This document shows, piece after piece, positions 35,362 to 43,461 of a stretch of 64,000 bases of DNA. Below the pieces are notes generated by a model. The model was given only the letters and a program-made list of their open reading frames with translations, was not told where the DNA came from and did not search any database. A program made the position numbers and the translations under genes. Source of the stretch: Acidobacteriaceae bacterium. GTDB taxonomy: Bacteria > Acidobacteriota > Terriglobia > Terriglobales > Acidobacteriaceae. The DNA is taken from the NCBI GenBank assembly GCA_003139095.1, contig PLHW01000066.1, forward strand, positions 63,285 to 127,284. The letters are read 5' to 3'. Each line of letters opens with the position of its first letter. Position 1 is the stretch's first letter.

Positions 35362-37254
35362 ATGAAGTCCGTCATCGTCGGTACCGCGGGGCATATCGAT
35401 CACGGGAAAACTGCGCTGGTGAAGGCGCTGACCGGCATCGACGCCGACCGGCTGGAAGAAGAAAAGCGGCGCGGGATCACCATCGACATCGGCTTTGCGC
35501 ACCTGGAACTGGCTGCCCCGAGCGGCGAGCGGCTGCGGCTGGGCTTTGTCGACGTGCCGGGACACGAGCGCTTCGTGCGCAACATGCTCGCCGGAATCGG
35601 GGGCATCGACCTGGTGCTTCTTGTGATTGCGGCGGACGAGGGCATCATGCCGCAGACGCGCGAACACTTCGATATTTGCCGGCTGCTGGCCGTGCGACGC
35701 GGGATTACGGTGATTACAAAGTCAGATGCGGTGGATACGGAGACGCTCGAAGTGGTGCGCATGGAGGCGGCCGACTTTTTGCGCGGGTCGTTTCTGGATC
35801 CGGCGCAATCGCCTCTGCTGGCGGCCAGTTCGCTGACAGGCGCGGGCATCGCGGAGTTGAAGGCGGCGCTGGCGAAAGCGGCGGCGGACACGACCGCGAA
35901 GGATTCGGCGGCGCTGGCGCGCCTGCCTATCGACCGCGTTTTTACAATGAAAGGATTTGGCACGGTAGTGACGGGCACTCTCATCTCGGGGACGATTCGG
36001 AAAGAGCAGGAGGTGGAACTGTTCCCGGCGCGGAGGAGCGTGCGCGTGCGCGGAATTCAGGTCCATGGCGCTACGGCCGAGCAGGCGGTTGCGGGCGAGC
36101 GCACAGCGCTGAATCTGGCGGGCGTTTCCACCGAGGAGGTGGCGCGCGGGATGACGCTCGGGACGGAAAATACATTTCGCGCAACGTCGCGAATTGATGC
36201 GCAGCTTTCGCTGCTACGGTCGGCGAAGGCGATGAAGGGTGGCGCGCGGGTGCACTTTCACGCGTATACCTCGGAGACGATTGCCGAGGCGCGATTGTAT
36301 GGAACGAAGCTGCTGAAGCCGGGAGAAGAGGGGTTCGCGCAATTGAGGCTGGCAGAACCCGCGCTGCTCGTGCCGGGAGACCGTTTCATCGTGCGGCAGT
36401 TTTCACCGGTGGTGACGATTGGTGGAGGAGTGGTGCTGGATGCGCCGCCGCCAATTCGCAAGCGCCACGTCCAGGCAGCCGTTGAATTTCTGAAGACGAT
36501 GTTGATCGGGAGCCCGGAAGAGGCGCTGGCAGCGCGGGTGGCGCGTGCCGGCGTGGCGGGGCTGGCGCTGAAGGATGTGCCGGGCGAGATGAACATCCGG
36601 CGCGCAGAAGCGGAGAAACTGGCGGCGCAGCTTGCGATGCCGAACTGCGAGGGCGTGCTGATTTCGGCGGAGGCGTTTTCCAAGGCGAACGGCGCGCTAA
36701 TGCAAACGCTGCGGCAATTTCACGATGCGAATCCGCTGGTCGCGGGCATGAGCAAGGAGGAGTTGCGGGACCGCGTGCAGCTTGCGCCCGAGATTTTTTC
36801 TGGAGTGCTGGCGAAGGCGATTGCAGAAAAGAAAATTGAAACGGCAGGCGAGTTGGTGCGCCTGGCGGGCCGCGGCGTGGTGATGAAAGATGAAGAGGCG
36901 GAATCGAAGAAAATTATCGAGGACGCATTTCGCTCGGCCGGCTTGAAGGTTCCGCTGGTGAAGGATGTGCTGGCCGGTCTGAAAGTGGATCGAGCGCGGG
37001 CGCAGAAGATTATGACGCTGCTGCTGCGCGAGAAAGTGCTGGTGAAGATTTCGGACGATCTTGTGTTTCATCAGACCGCGCTCGCCGATCTTCGCCAGAG
37101 AATCGTTGCGCTGAAGACTGCGTCGCCGAGGATCGACGTGGGGAGATTCAAGGAACTGACGGGCGTCAGCCGCAAGTATGCGATTCCGCTGCTCGAGTAT
37201 TTGGATCGCGAGCGCGTGACGCGGCGCGTGGGGGACGAGCGAATTATTCTTTGA
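35362..37254 (+). CDS. selB: Selenocysteine-specific elongation factor SelB
   Basis: The 630-residue GTPase delivers Sec-tRNA to UGA codons marked by a SECIS hairpin. The GTPase domain has [19 protein letters not shown] (G1), [15 protein letters not shown] (switch 1), [15 protein letters not shown] (G3) and TKSDA (G4). EF-Tu-like domains 2 and 3 follow, then the SelB-specific C-terminal winged helices (from about residue 380) that bind the SECIS RNA. The start is the ATG at 35362; the upstream frame overlaps the glycosyltransferase gene. No selA, selD or tRNA-Sec is visible in the window. trmFO follows after 39 bases on the same strand. Confidence 0.94.
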   Translation: MKSVIVGTAGHIDHGKTALVKALTGIDADRLEEEKRRGITIDIGFAHLELAAPSGERLRLGFVDVPGHERFVRNMLAGIGGIDLVLLVIAADEGIMPQTREHFDICRLLAVRRGITVITKSDAVDTETLEVVRMEAADFLRGSFLDPAQSPLLAASSLTGAGIAELKAALAKAAADTTAKDSAALARLPIDRVFTMKGFGTVVTGTLISGTIRKEQEVELFPARRSVRVRGIQVHGATAEQAVAGERTALNLAGVSTEEVARGMTLGTENTFRATSRIDAQLSLLRSAKAMKGGARVHFHAYTSETIAEARLYGTKLLKPGEEGFAQLRLAEPALLVPGDRFIVRQFSPVVTIGGGVVLDAPPPIRKRHVQAAVEFLKTMLIGSPEEALAARVARAGVAGLALKDVPGEMNIRRAEAEKLAAQLAMPNCEGVLISAEAFSKANGALMQTLRQFHDANPLVAGMSKEELRDRVQLAPEIFSGVLAKAIAEKKIETAGELVRLAGRGVVMKDEEAESKKIIEDAFRSAGLKVPLVKDVLAGLKVDRARAQKIMTLLLREKVLVKISDDLVFHQTALADLRQRIVALKTASPRIDVGRFKELTGVSRKYAIPLLEYLDRERVTRRVGDERIIL

Positions 37255-37293
37255 GCAGCGACGCGGAGAAGGCACGGCGGGGAATCGATTTGC

Positions 37294-38607
37294 ATGATGA
37301 AAGTTCGCATGATCGGAGCGGGGCTGGCGGGATCGGAGGCGGCGTGGCAGTGCGCCCAGCGCGGGGTTTCGGTCGAACTGGTAGAGATGCGTCCGGGGCG
37401 CGCCACGCCCGCGCATCAGACCGCAAACTTCGCGGAACTCGTGTGCTCGAACTCGCTGAAGTCGGACAGCGAGAATACGGCGCCCTGGCTGCTCAAAGAG
37501 GAGATGCGGCTGGCCGGTTCGCGGCTGCTCCAGATTGCGCGGGAGACGGCGGTTCCGGCCGGGCACGCGCTGGCGGTGGATCGCGAGGGATTCGCGCGAC
37601 AGGTGACGGAGGAAATTTCGCGCGAAGCGCTGATCGCGGTGCGGCGCGAAGAGGCGACGAAAATCGACGAGGGGGAGATTACGGTGATCGCGACCGGGCC
37701 GCTGACGTCGGATGCGTTGGCGTCAGAGATTGCGCGGTTGAGTTCGGGTGCAGGATCGCACCATCTTTATTTTTATGATTCGATCAGCCCCATCGTGGAG
37801 GCCGATTCCATCGACATGAGCAGGGTCTATCTGGCGGCACGCTATGACAAAGGCACGGCGGACTACATCAACTGCCCCATGTCGAAGGAGGAGTACGACA
37901 CGTTTTACGATGCCCTGATTGCGGCACAATCGGTGGAACAAAAAGATTGGGAGAAGCTCAATTACTTCGAGAGCTGCCTGCCGATCGAAGAGATCGCGCG
38001 GCGCGGGCGCGACACTCTGCGCTTTGGTCCAATGAAGCCCGTGGGACTGAAGGATCCGCGGACGGGCCGAATGCCGTACGCGGTAGTGCAATTGCGGCAG
38101 GAAAATCTGCGAGCCGATTCTTACAACCTTGTGGGATTTCAAAATCACCTGAAATATGGCGAACAGGCGCGCGTGCTGAGTTTGATTCCAGGGCTGGAGC
38201 GCGCGCGTTTTTTGCGCTACGGGCAGATTCATCGCAACACATACATCAACTCGCCAGCGCTGCTGACGGCGACGCTGCAAATGAAGGCGCATCCGCGCGT
38301 GCTGTTTGCCGGACAGATTTGCGGCGTGGAGGGATACGTGGAATCGATTGCGACGGGCTTGCTGGCGGGCGTTTATGCGGCTGCGCTGGCCAAGGGCGCG
38401 GCGCCCGTGCCACTGCCGCGCGCAACGGCGCACGGCTCGCTCATTCATTACATTACGCATGCGGACAGCAAAAATTTCCAACCGGCGAATATTACGTTCG
38501 ATCTGCTGCCGCCGCTCGAAACGCGCGTGCGCGACCGCAAAGAACGGCACCGCCTGCAATGCGAAAAAGCGCTGCGCGAGTTCGAAGGCTGGCGGACGGC
38601 GTGTTGA
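37294..38607 (+). CDS. trmFO: Methylenetetrahydrofolate--tRNA (uracil-5-)-methyltransferase TrmFO
   Basis: The 437-residue flavoprotein forms 5-methyluridine at position 54 of tRNA using methylene-THF and FAD. The N-terminal dinucleotide motif is VRMIGAGLAGSEAAWQCA, followed by ELVCSNSLKSD, FYDSISPIVEADSID, NCPMSKEEYDTFYDALI and, near the end, GQICGVEGYVESIATGLLAG. Length and motif order are normal. It follows selB at short spacing, so two tRNA-linked translation functions may be co-transcribed. Confidence 0.95.
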   Translation: MMKVRMIGAGLAGSEAAWQCAQRGVSVELVEMRPGRATPAHQTANFAELVCSNSLKSDSENTAPWLLKEEMRLAGSRLLQIARETAVPAGHALAVDREGFARQVTEEISREALIAVRREEATKIDEGEITVIATGPLTSDALASEIARLSSGAGSHHLYFYDSISPIVEADSIDMSRVYLAARYDKGTADYINCPMSKEEYDTFYDALIAAQSVEQKDWEKLNYFESCLPIEEIARRGRDTLRFGPMKPVGLKDPRTGRMPYAVVQLRQENLRADSYNLVGFQNHLKYGEQARVLSLIPGLERARFLRYGQIHRNTYINSPALLTATLQMKAHPRVLFAGQICGVEGYVESIATGLLAGVYAAALAKGAAPVPLPRATAHGSLIHYITHADSKNFQPANITFDLLPPLETRVRDRKERHRLQCEKALREFEGWRTAC

Positions 38608-38726
38608 TTCCGATTTTTCCGCCACCGAGTAGTGAAGAATACAAATTCCAACGCTGCCCGCGCGCGGGTTTCTTGACGCGGGACGCCGCAGGCGATACCT
38701 TGGCGGCGTGACCCCGAGGTGATTCG

Positions 38727-39869
38727 GTGCCGATTTCCGCCGTCGATTGCGTTCAGCCTGCGATTCAGCACGCTCGCGAGCAACTGTTTCGCCCGTTTCG
38801 ATTCGGCCAGTGGTGGCGGCTGGCGCTGGTCGGCATTCTGGCCGCACAGGTGCACAGCGGCGGATGTCATTTCAATTTGCCGGTCACGCCGAAGCACACG
38901 GGTGGAAAAGTGCCGACCATCCCGGGCTTTCCGCCTTTTCCGCACTCGACGCTGCCGCACATCGACGCTTCCCGCATCGTGCAGTTTGCGGCGCTGATCG
39001 TTGCGCTCGTGCTGCTGGCGATCATCCTTGGCTTTATCTTTCTCTACATCAGCAGCGTTTTCCGGTTCATTTTGTTCGATTCCGTTCTCAGCCGGCGCTG
39101 CGCGATCGGCGAAGGCTGGCGGCGGTGGCACGCGGCTGGCCGCAGATTTTTTCTCTGGCAGATCGTGTTCGGGATTGCGCAGGGCCTCTTCCTGGGAATC
39201 TTGATCGTGGTGCCTCTGGCGATTGCCGCGGCGCTCGGCTGGTTCCGGGATTTTGAACATCACATGGCGCGCGACGTCGTAGCGGTGCTGGCGTTGGTCG
39301 GGCTGCTTTTGTTTTTTCTGCTGGTCGCCGTGGTGGTGCAACTTCTGGCGATCGATTTCCTTGTGCCCATCATGGCGCTGGAGGGGCTCGACTTCGCCGA
39401 TGGCTGGAGCCGGTTGCTGGAGTTGATCCGCCCCGAGCCGGGAAGTTACGCGGTTTACCTGCTGCTGAAAATTGTGCTCGCAATTGCAGCGGCGATTTTG
39501 TTCGGGATTATCGCGCTGATTCCGTCGGTCGTTATTATTGCGCCCGCGGTGGGGGCCGTGATCGCGGGCCATGCGGCCGGCCTGGGCTGGACGGTCGCAA
39601 CGGTGAGCATCGCGATCATCGGAGGGACGGTGCTGCTGGCGGTTTTGATCGCCGTCATTGCGTTTGTGAATGTGCCGGTGACGGTATTTTTCCCGGCGTT
39701 TGCCATTTATTTTTTTGCGGGACGGTATGCGCGGCTGGACGCAATCTTGCATCCAGCGCCGCCCGTCGGTGCGGCAACAGCTTCAGAGTTGCCGCCATCG
39801 CCTGAGTCTCCGCCACCAATGCAGCCGCCGCCGCCGCTGCCGCCGCCGACCCCGGAGCCGATCGGCTGA
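38727..39869 (+). CDS. Polytopic membrane protein of unknown function
   Basis: The 380-residue protein starts at a GTG behind a GAGGTG ribosome site. It begins with a helical lead (VQPAIQHAREQLFRPFRFGQ) and then has about six to seven transmembrane segments (around 95-120, 145-170, 190-210, 235-260, 275-300, 310-335). The C-terminus beyond about residue 345 is almost wholly Pro/Glu/Ser (PPPMQPPPPLPPPTPEPIG) and presumably disordered in cytosol or periplasm. The N-terminal amphipathic helix followed by helix pairs resembles uncharacterised DUF-type inner-membrane proteins of Acidobacteriota. No transport or catalytic motif is seen. Confidence 0.7.
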   Translation: MPISAVDCVQPAIQHAREQLFRPFRFGQWWRLALVGILAAQVHSGGCHFNLPVTPKHTGGKVPTIPGFPPFPHSTLPHIDASRIVQFAALIVALVLLAIILGFIFLYISSVFRFILFDSVLSRRCAIGEGWRRWHAAGRRFFLWQIVFGIAQGLFLGILIVVPLAIAAALGWFRDFEHHMARDVVAVLALVGLLLFFLLVAVVVQLLAIDFLVPIMALEGLDFADGWSRLLELIRPEPGSYAVYLLLKIVLAIAAAILFGIIALIPSVVIIAPAVGAVIAGHAAGLGWTVATVSIAIIGGTVLLAVLIAVIAFVNVPVTVFFPAFAIYFFAGRYARLDAILHPAPPVGAATASELPPSPESPPPMQPPPPLPPPTPEPIG

Positions 39870-39918
39870 GCTGAAGAACGGGACTTAGCCCCGCACGCGC
39901 AGTCTCGTGCTACGACAT

Positions 39919-40776
39919 TTATTTGGTTGGGGGCGTCACGCCGGGCTCTCCGGACTTTTGCCCGCGCTTCCACGTGAAGCGCCGCCCTACGATGCCTTTC
40001 ACGATCACGTGATCGCCTGTGTTCGACACGTCGACGCCAACTCCGAAGTTGAATTCCCAGTCGGGAGAGACGTTGAGGTCGATGGTGGGAAAAATCTGCT
40101 GGCTTTGCTGATTGATGGGATCGAAATCTGAAACCGGTCCCAGCGCACCGTAGTACTCGATTCCTCCTGCAATTCTTTTCGTGAAGTCGAAGCTGACTTT
40201 GACGTTCGGCGAAAACTCCCATCCCTTGCCCACATTCGCGCCGTGTAGCGAGCGATCGAAGGCGGGATTGAAATCCAAGTACCACCGGCCGAGTTTGCGA
40301 TCGATGATGGGGCGCAGCTCGTAATCCCAACTGTCCTCGGCGAATTTGCGCCGCTGGTAACCAATCTCCTGCGAGAGGCTGAGGCCGACGGGTAGATGCC
40401 ACGACTCGGGCGCGGCAATGCGCGGACGGATGTGATCGCCCACCCATTGCCATCCGCTGTCAGGACTGGCACCGGGCTGAATGCTGGAAAATACGTAGAA
40501 GCCAACTTCAAACCACTTCGTAAATCCCTCGGTGATTTCGAGCGTCTCGTGTTCGGCATGATTCGAGGGCAGCACTCCGTTGACGACCGACTTCTGGCCA
40601 TCGACGGTAAAGTTGGAGTGAATCTCAACCATGGTTGAGGCGGGCGGAACAAGGTCGGAGCCGTAGACCTGAATTTCGTAATTGTCCTGCGCGCACGCGA
40701 GGGGCGCGGCGACGAGCGGCACAAAGACGAGCGTCGCCAAAATGAGAAATAGAATTCGGCTGAGAAGGCTGCGCAT
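39919..40776 (-). CDS. Putative outer-membrane beta-barrel protein
   Basis: From the ATG at 40776 the product has 285 residues. The signal peptide is about 1-28 (ALACAQ). The mature chain alternates polar and aromatic residues in beta-hairpin fashion (EVGFYVFSSIQ, YELRPIIDRKLGRWYLDFNP, EFSPNVKVSFDFTKRIAGGI, EFNFGVGVDVSNTGDHVIVK, GIVGRRFTW), typical of an outer-membrane barrel. The first part (YEIQVYGSDLVPPASTMVEI) recurs in acidobacterial predicted barrel proteins, as I recall. Ligand and channel function are unknown. It is divergent from the next gene across 170 bases. Confidence 0.72.
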   Translation of the reverse strand: MRSLLSRILFLILATLVFVPLVAAPLACAQDNYEIQVYGSDLVPPASTMVEIHSNFTVDGQKSVVNGVLPSNHAEHETLEITEGFTKWFEVGFYVFSSIQPGASPDSGWQWVGDHIRPRIAAPESWHLPVGLSLSQEIGYQRRKFAEDSWDYELRPIIDRKLGRWYLDFNPAFDRSLHGANVGKGWEFSPNVKVSFDFTKRIAGGIEYYGALGPVSDFDPINQQSQQIFPTIDLNVSPDWEFNFGVGVDVSNTGDHVIVKGIVGRRFTWKRGQKSGEPGVTPPTK

Positions 40777-40946
40777 CGCGATTCGGCAGGGGCCTCGAAT
40801 AATTCTATCGGGGAATGCGCGCGCGGACCGGGGCGGAGCCGCGCCCGCACACGAAAATCGCTGCGAGTTTCTTGCTGCATTGATGTACACTGCCGTGACT
40901 CGGGATTGCCATGTGCAAATCCTGAAGTAAATCTCTGGGGATAAAA

Positions 40947-41732
40947 ATGAAAAACAAAAAGATGTGGGAAGTTTTTGCGGTCGTGTGCGTATTGGCAATG
41001 ACGATTGGCGTCACCCTCCCGGCAAGCGCTCAGATGTCGGAAGTAAAGGAGAAACCGCCCATGTACAGCTACGTTTCGAGCTGGGCGGTTCCGCGCGCGC
41101 AGTGGGCGGAGATGGACAAGGCCGACGCGGCGGACGAGCCGATGTTTGAGAAGGCCCTGGCGAGCGGCGCGCTGGTGGGCTATGGCAGAGACGTGAATCT
41201 GGTTCACCAGCCCGACGGCTACACCAGCGACGAATGGTTCTCCGCGATGTCGATGGGCGCGCTGGTCAGCGTGCTGGAAGGCCTTTACAAGAGCGGCAGC
41301 CCCGTGACGCCCGTTTTGAGCGCGGCGACCAAGCACGAGGACGGCATGTTTGAGAGCCGTTATTACAACTGGCACTCGGGATCGTGGAAGAACGGATACA
41401 CGCACGTCTCGTCGTACAAGTTGAAGGCGGACGCGCCCGATGAAGCAGTGGGAATGCTGAGCAAGAATTTCATCGCGCCGCTGCTGGAGAAACTGGTTGC
41501 CGACGGCACGCTGCACGAGTACGAAATCGACACCGAAGCGATCCACACGCAATCGCCCGGGACGTTCTGGATCGTTTACATTGCAGCCAGCCCGGAAGGT
41601 CTGGACAAGGTAAACGCGGCGCTGGAAGCGGCTTTAAAGGCGAGTCCGTTTGCCGGGCCGGCGTTCGGGTCGATGGTCGACTTCACTCCGCACCGCGACC
41701 AACTGGCCCGCACGAACGGTACTTTTAAATAG
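40947..41732 (+). CDS. Secreted protein of unknown function
   Basis: The 261-residue protein has a clear signal peptide (about 1-29, ending PASAQ) and no further membrane segment. The mature part has two halves that both look like dimeric alpha/beta-barrel (stress-responsive or antibiotic-monooxygenase-like) modules: MYSYVSSWAVPRAQWAEMDK then NGYTHVSSYKLKADAPDEAV, each followed by helices. I infer the duplicated-barrel idea from spacing only and cannot name a family. The start follows a GGGGAT ribosome site. No neighbour suggests a role. Confidence 0.7.
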   Translation: MKNKKMWEVFAVVCVLAMTIGVTLPASAQMSEVKEKPPMYSYVSSWAVPRAQWAEMDKADAADEPMFEKALASGALVGYGRDVNLVHQPDGYTSDEWFSAMSMGALVSVLEGLYKSGSPVTPVLSAATKHEDGMFESRYYNWHSGSWKNGYTHVSSYKLKADAPDEAVGMLSKNFIAPLLEKLVADGTLHEYEIDTEAIHTQSPGTFWIVYIAASPEGLDKVNAALEAALKASPFAGPAFGSMVDFTPHRDQLARTNGTFK

Positions 41733-41897
41733 GTTGTCGGACGGGAATTTGCTGGAGCGAAAACCCGCTCATTCGCCAACGGCGCGAATGAGTGGGGCGC
41801 TCCTTGATCGCAATTCAGCATGGCAGGTCACTTCGTAGTTCACTCCGCAGTATTCCTCCAGACCCCAGCGCGTTCTCGCCACCTCAGCACCTTTGCT

Positions 41898-43409
41898 CTA
41901 GCTCGCCCGGCTCTTAATCCAAATCGGCGCGCCCACAAATCCAAACTCCGCCCGAATCTGGTTCTCGATAAACCGCTCATAAGAAAAATGCAGCTTCACC
42001 GCGCGATCCGTAAACAGCACAAACGTCGGCGGAGCCACCGCCGCCTGCGTCATGTAATAAATTTTCACGCGCTTGCTCACCGGCACCGACGCGCGGTCGA
42101 AGTCAATCTTCTTCACGAACCGGTTCATCTCCGAGGTCGAAACCCGCTTGCGCCTCTCCGCCGCCACCTTCTCGATCAGCGGCAAAATCTTCTCCGTCCC
42201 CGTCCCCGTGTGCGCCGAAATAAACAGCACCGGCGCATAGCTCAAAAATTTCAGCCCGTAGCGCAGCCGCTCTTCATAGAGCTTCCGATCCTGCGGCCGC
42301 TTCGCGTCCTGAATGCGCGCCGCCTTGGACTGGCTGATCGCCCGCTTCTCGCCGCTCATCACCAGGTCCCACTTATTCACGATGATAATCACCGAGCGCC
42401 CGCTCTCATGTGCATATCCCGCAATATTCGCGTCCAGCCCGCTGGCGCCTTCGGTCGCATCGACCATGAAAAGCACAATGTCGGCGCCTTCGATGTTCTT
42501 ACGCGCCATCACCACCGAAAGTTTTTCCGCCATCAGCTCGGTCTTGCCTTTGCGGCGAATGCCCGCCGTGTCAATAAAGCGAATTTTGCGTCCCTTGTAT
42601 TCGATGACCTCGTCGATGGAATCGCGCGTAGTGCCGGCAATGGGCGAGACGATCGCGCGATCGACGCCGGTCAGCTGATTCAACAGCGTCGATTTGCCGA
42701 CGTTGGGATGCCCGATGATGGCGACTTTGATTTCGTGGGGAGGAAGGTCGGGCGGCGGCGGTTCGTCGGGCGGTGGTTGTTCGCTCGCAATCCCGCGCTC
42801 GCGCCCCGCAGATGACCTGCTCCGCTTTTTTCTCTCCGCGACCTCTGCGTTCTCCGCGTTCAAAGCTCTCTTGTCGATCTTCTCGAGCGGCGGCAGGAGC
42901 GGAAGGAGCGCATCCAGCAGATCGTCAAGCCCGCGGCCGTGCTCGGCGGAGATGCCGAAGACTTCGCGAATGCCGAGGCCGTGAAAGTCGCCGGCCAGCG
43001 ATTCCTGCTTGTCGCTGTCAACTTTGTTGACGGCCAGAAAGAGTGGCTTGCCCATGCGCTGAAGCTGGCGCGCGAGTTCGCGGTCGGGACCCGCCAGTTC
43101 CGTCCGGGCGTCCACCACCATGATGATTCCCACCGCCTCTTTGAGTGCGACCTTCGCCTGGCGAAAAATTTCCGCGGGGATAAATTCCTTGTCCTCGGGA
43201 ACGATGCCGCCCGTATCGACGACGCGAAACGCATGCCCGCGCCATTCCGCCTCGCCATAGAGCCGGTCGCGCGTGATGCCCGGCTCGTCGCCGACGATCG
43301 CCCGCCGCGACCCGGTGAGCTTGTTGAAGAGCGTGGATTTGCCGACGTTGGGGCGGCCGACGATGGCGACGAGCGGCAGGGACGACGAATTTGAGTAGAT
43401 TGGCCTCAA
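41898..43409 (-). CDS. der: Ribosome-assembly GTPase Der (EngA)
   Basis: Der has two tandem GTPase domains and a C-terminal KH-like domain and acts in 50S maturation. Domain 1 has VAIVGRPNVGKSTLFNKL, DEPGITRDRLYGEAEW, DTGGI and NKVD; domain 2 has IGHPNVGKSTLLNQLTGVD, DTAGI and NKWDL. The KH-like part ends near WIKSRAS. The linker between the domains is unusually long and Pro/acid/basic-rich (residues about 190-230) and contains a 9-bp-period DNA repeat. No ATG or GTG precedes domain 1; a TTG at 43409 is the likeliest start, with another TTG at 43427 that overlaps a heptad repeat. Confidence 0.92.
   Translation of the reverse strand: MRPIYSNSSSLPLVAIVGRPNVGKSTLFNKLTGSRRAIVGDEPGITRDRLYGEAEWRGHAFRVVDTGGIVPEDKEFIPAEIFRQAKVALKEAVGIIMVVDARTELAGPDRELARQLQRMGKPLFLAVNKVDSDKQESLAGDFHGLGIREVFGISAEHGRGLDDLLDALLPLLPPLEKIDKRALNAENAEVAERKKRSRSSAGRERGIASEQPPPDEPPPPDLPPHEIKVAIIGHPNVGKSTLLNQLTGVDRAIVSPIAGTTRDSIDEVIEYKGRKIRFIDTAGIRRKGKTELMAEKLSVVMARKNIEGADIVLFMVDATEGASGLDANIAGYAHESGRSVIIIVNKWDLVMSGEKRAISQSKAARIQDAKRPQDRKLYEERLRYGLKFLSYAPVLFISAHTGTGTEKILPLIEKVAAERRKRVSTSEMNRFVKKIDFDRASVPVSKRVKIYYMTQAAVAPPTFVLFTDRAVKLHFSYERFIENQIRAEFGFVGAPIWIKSRAS
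42832..42867. repeat. 9-bp-period repeat inside der
   Basis: The segment contains CTCCGCGACCTCTGCGTTC, three units of a CTCTGCGNN pattern, the complement of the CGCAGAG repeats at 24652 and 56252. Read on the minus strand it encodes ALNAENAEVAER in the linker between the two G domains. Confidence 0.8.
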
Positions 43410-43418
43410 TGAGAGCGG

Positions 43419-43444
43419 AACTGACAACCGCGAACTGAGAAGTA
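43419..43444. repeat. GAACTGA heptad repeat at the der 5' end
   Basis: GAACTGACAACCGCGAACTGA shows the GAACTGA word twice, 14 bases apart. It lies across the extended der start and the short space before the DinG-type gene. Confidence 0.65.
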
Positions 43445-43461
43445 TTTATTATAGTGACTCC

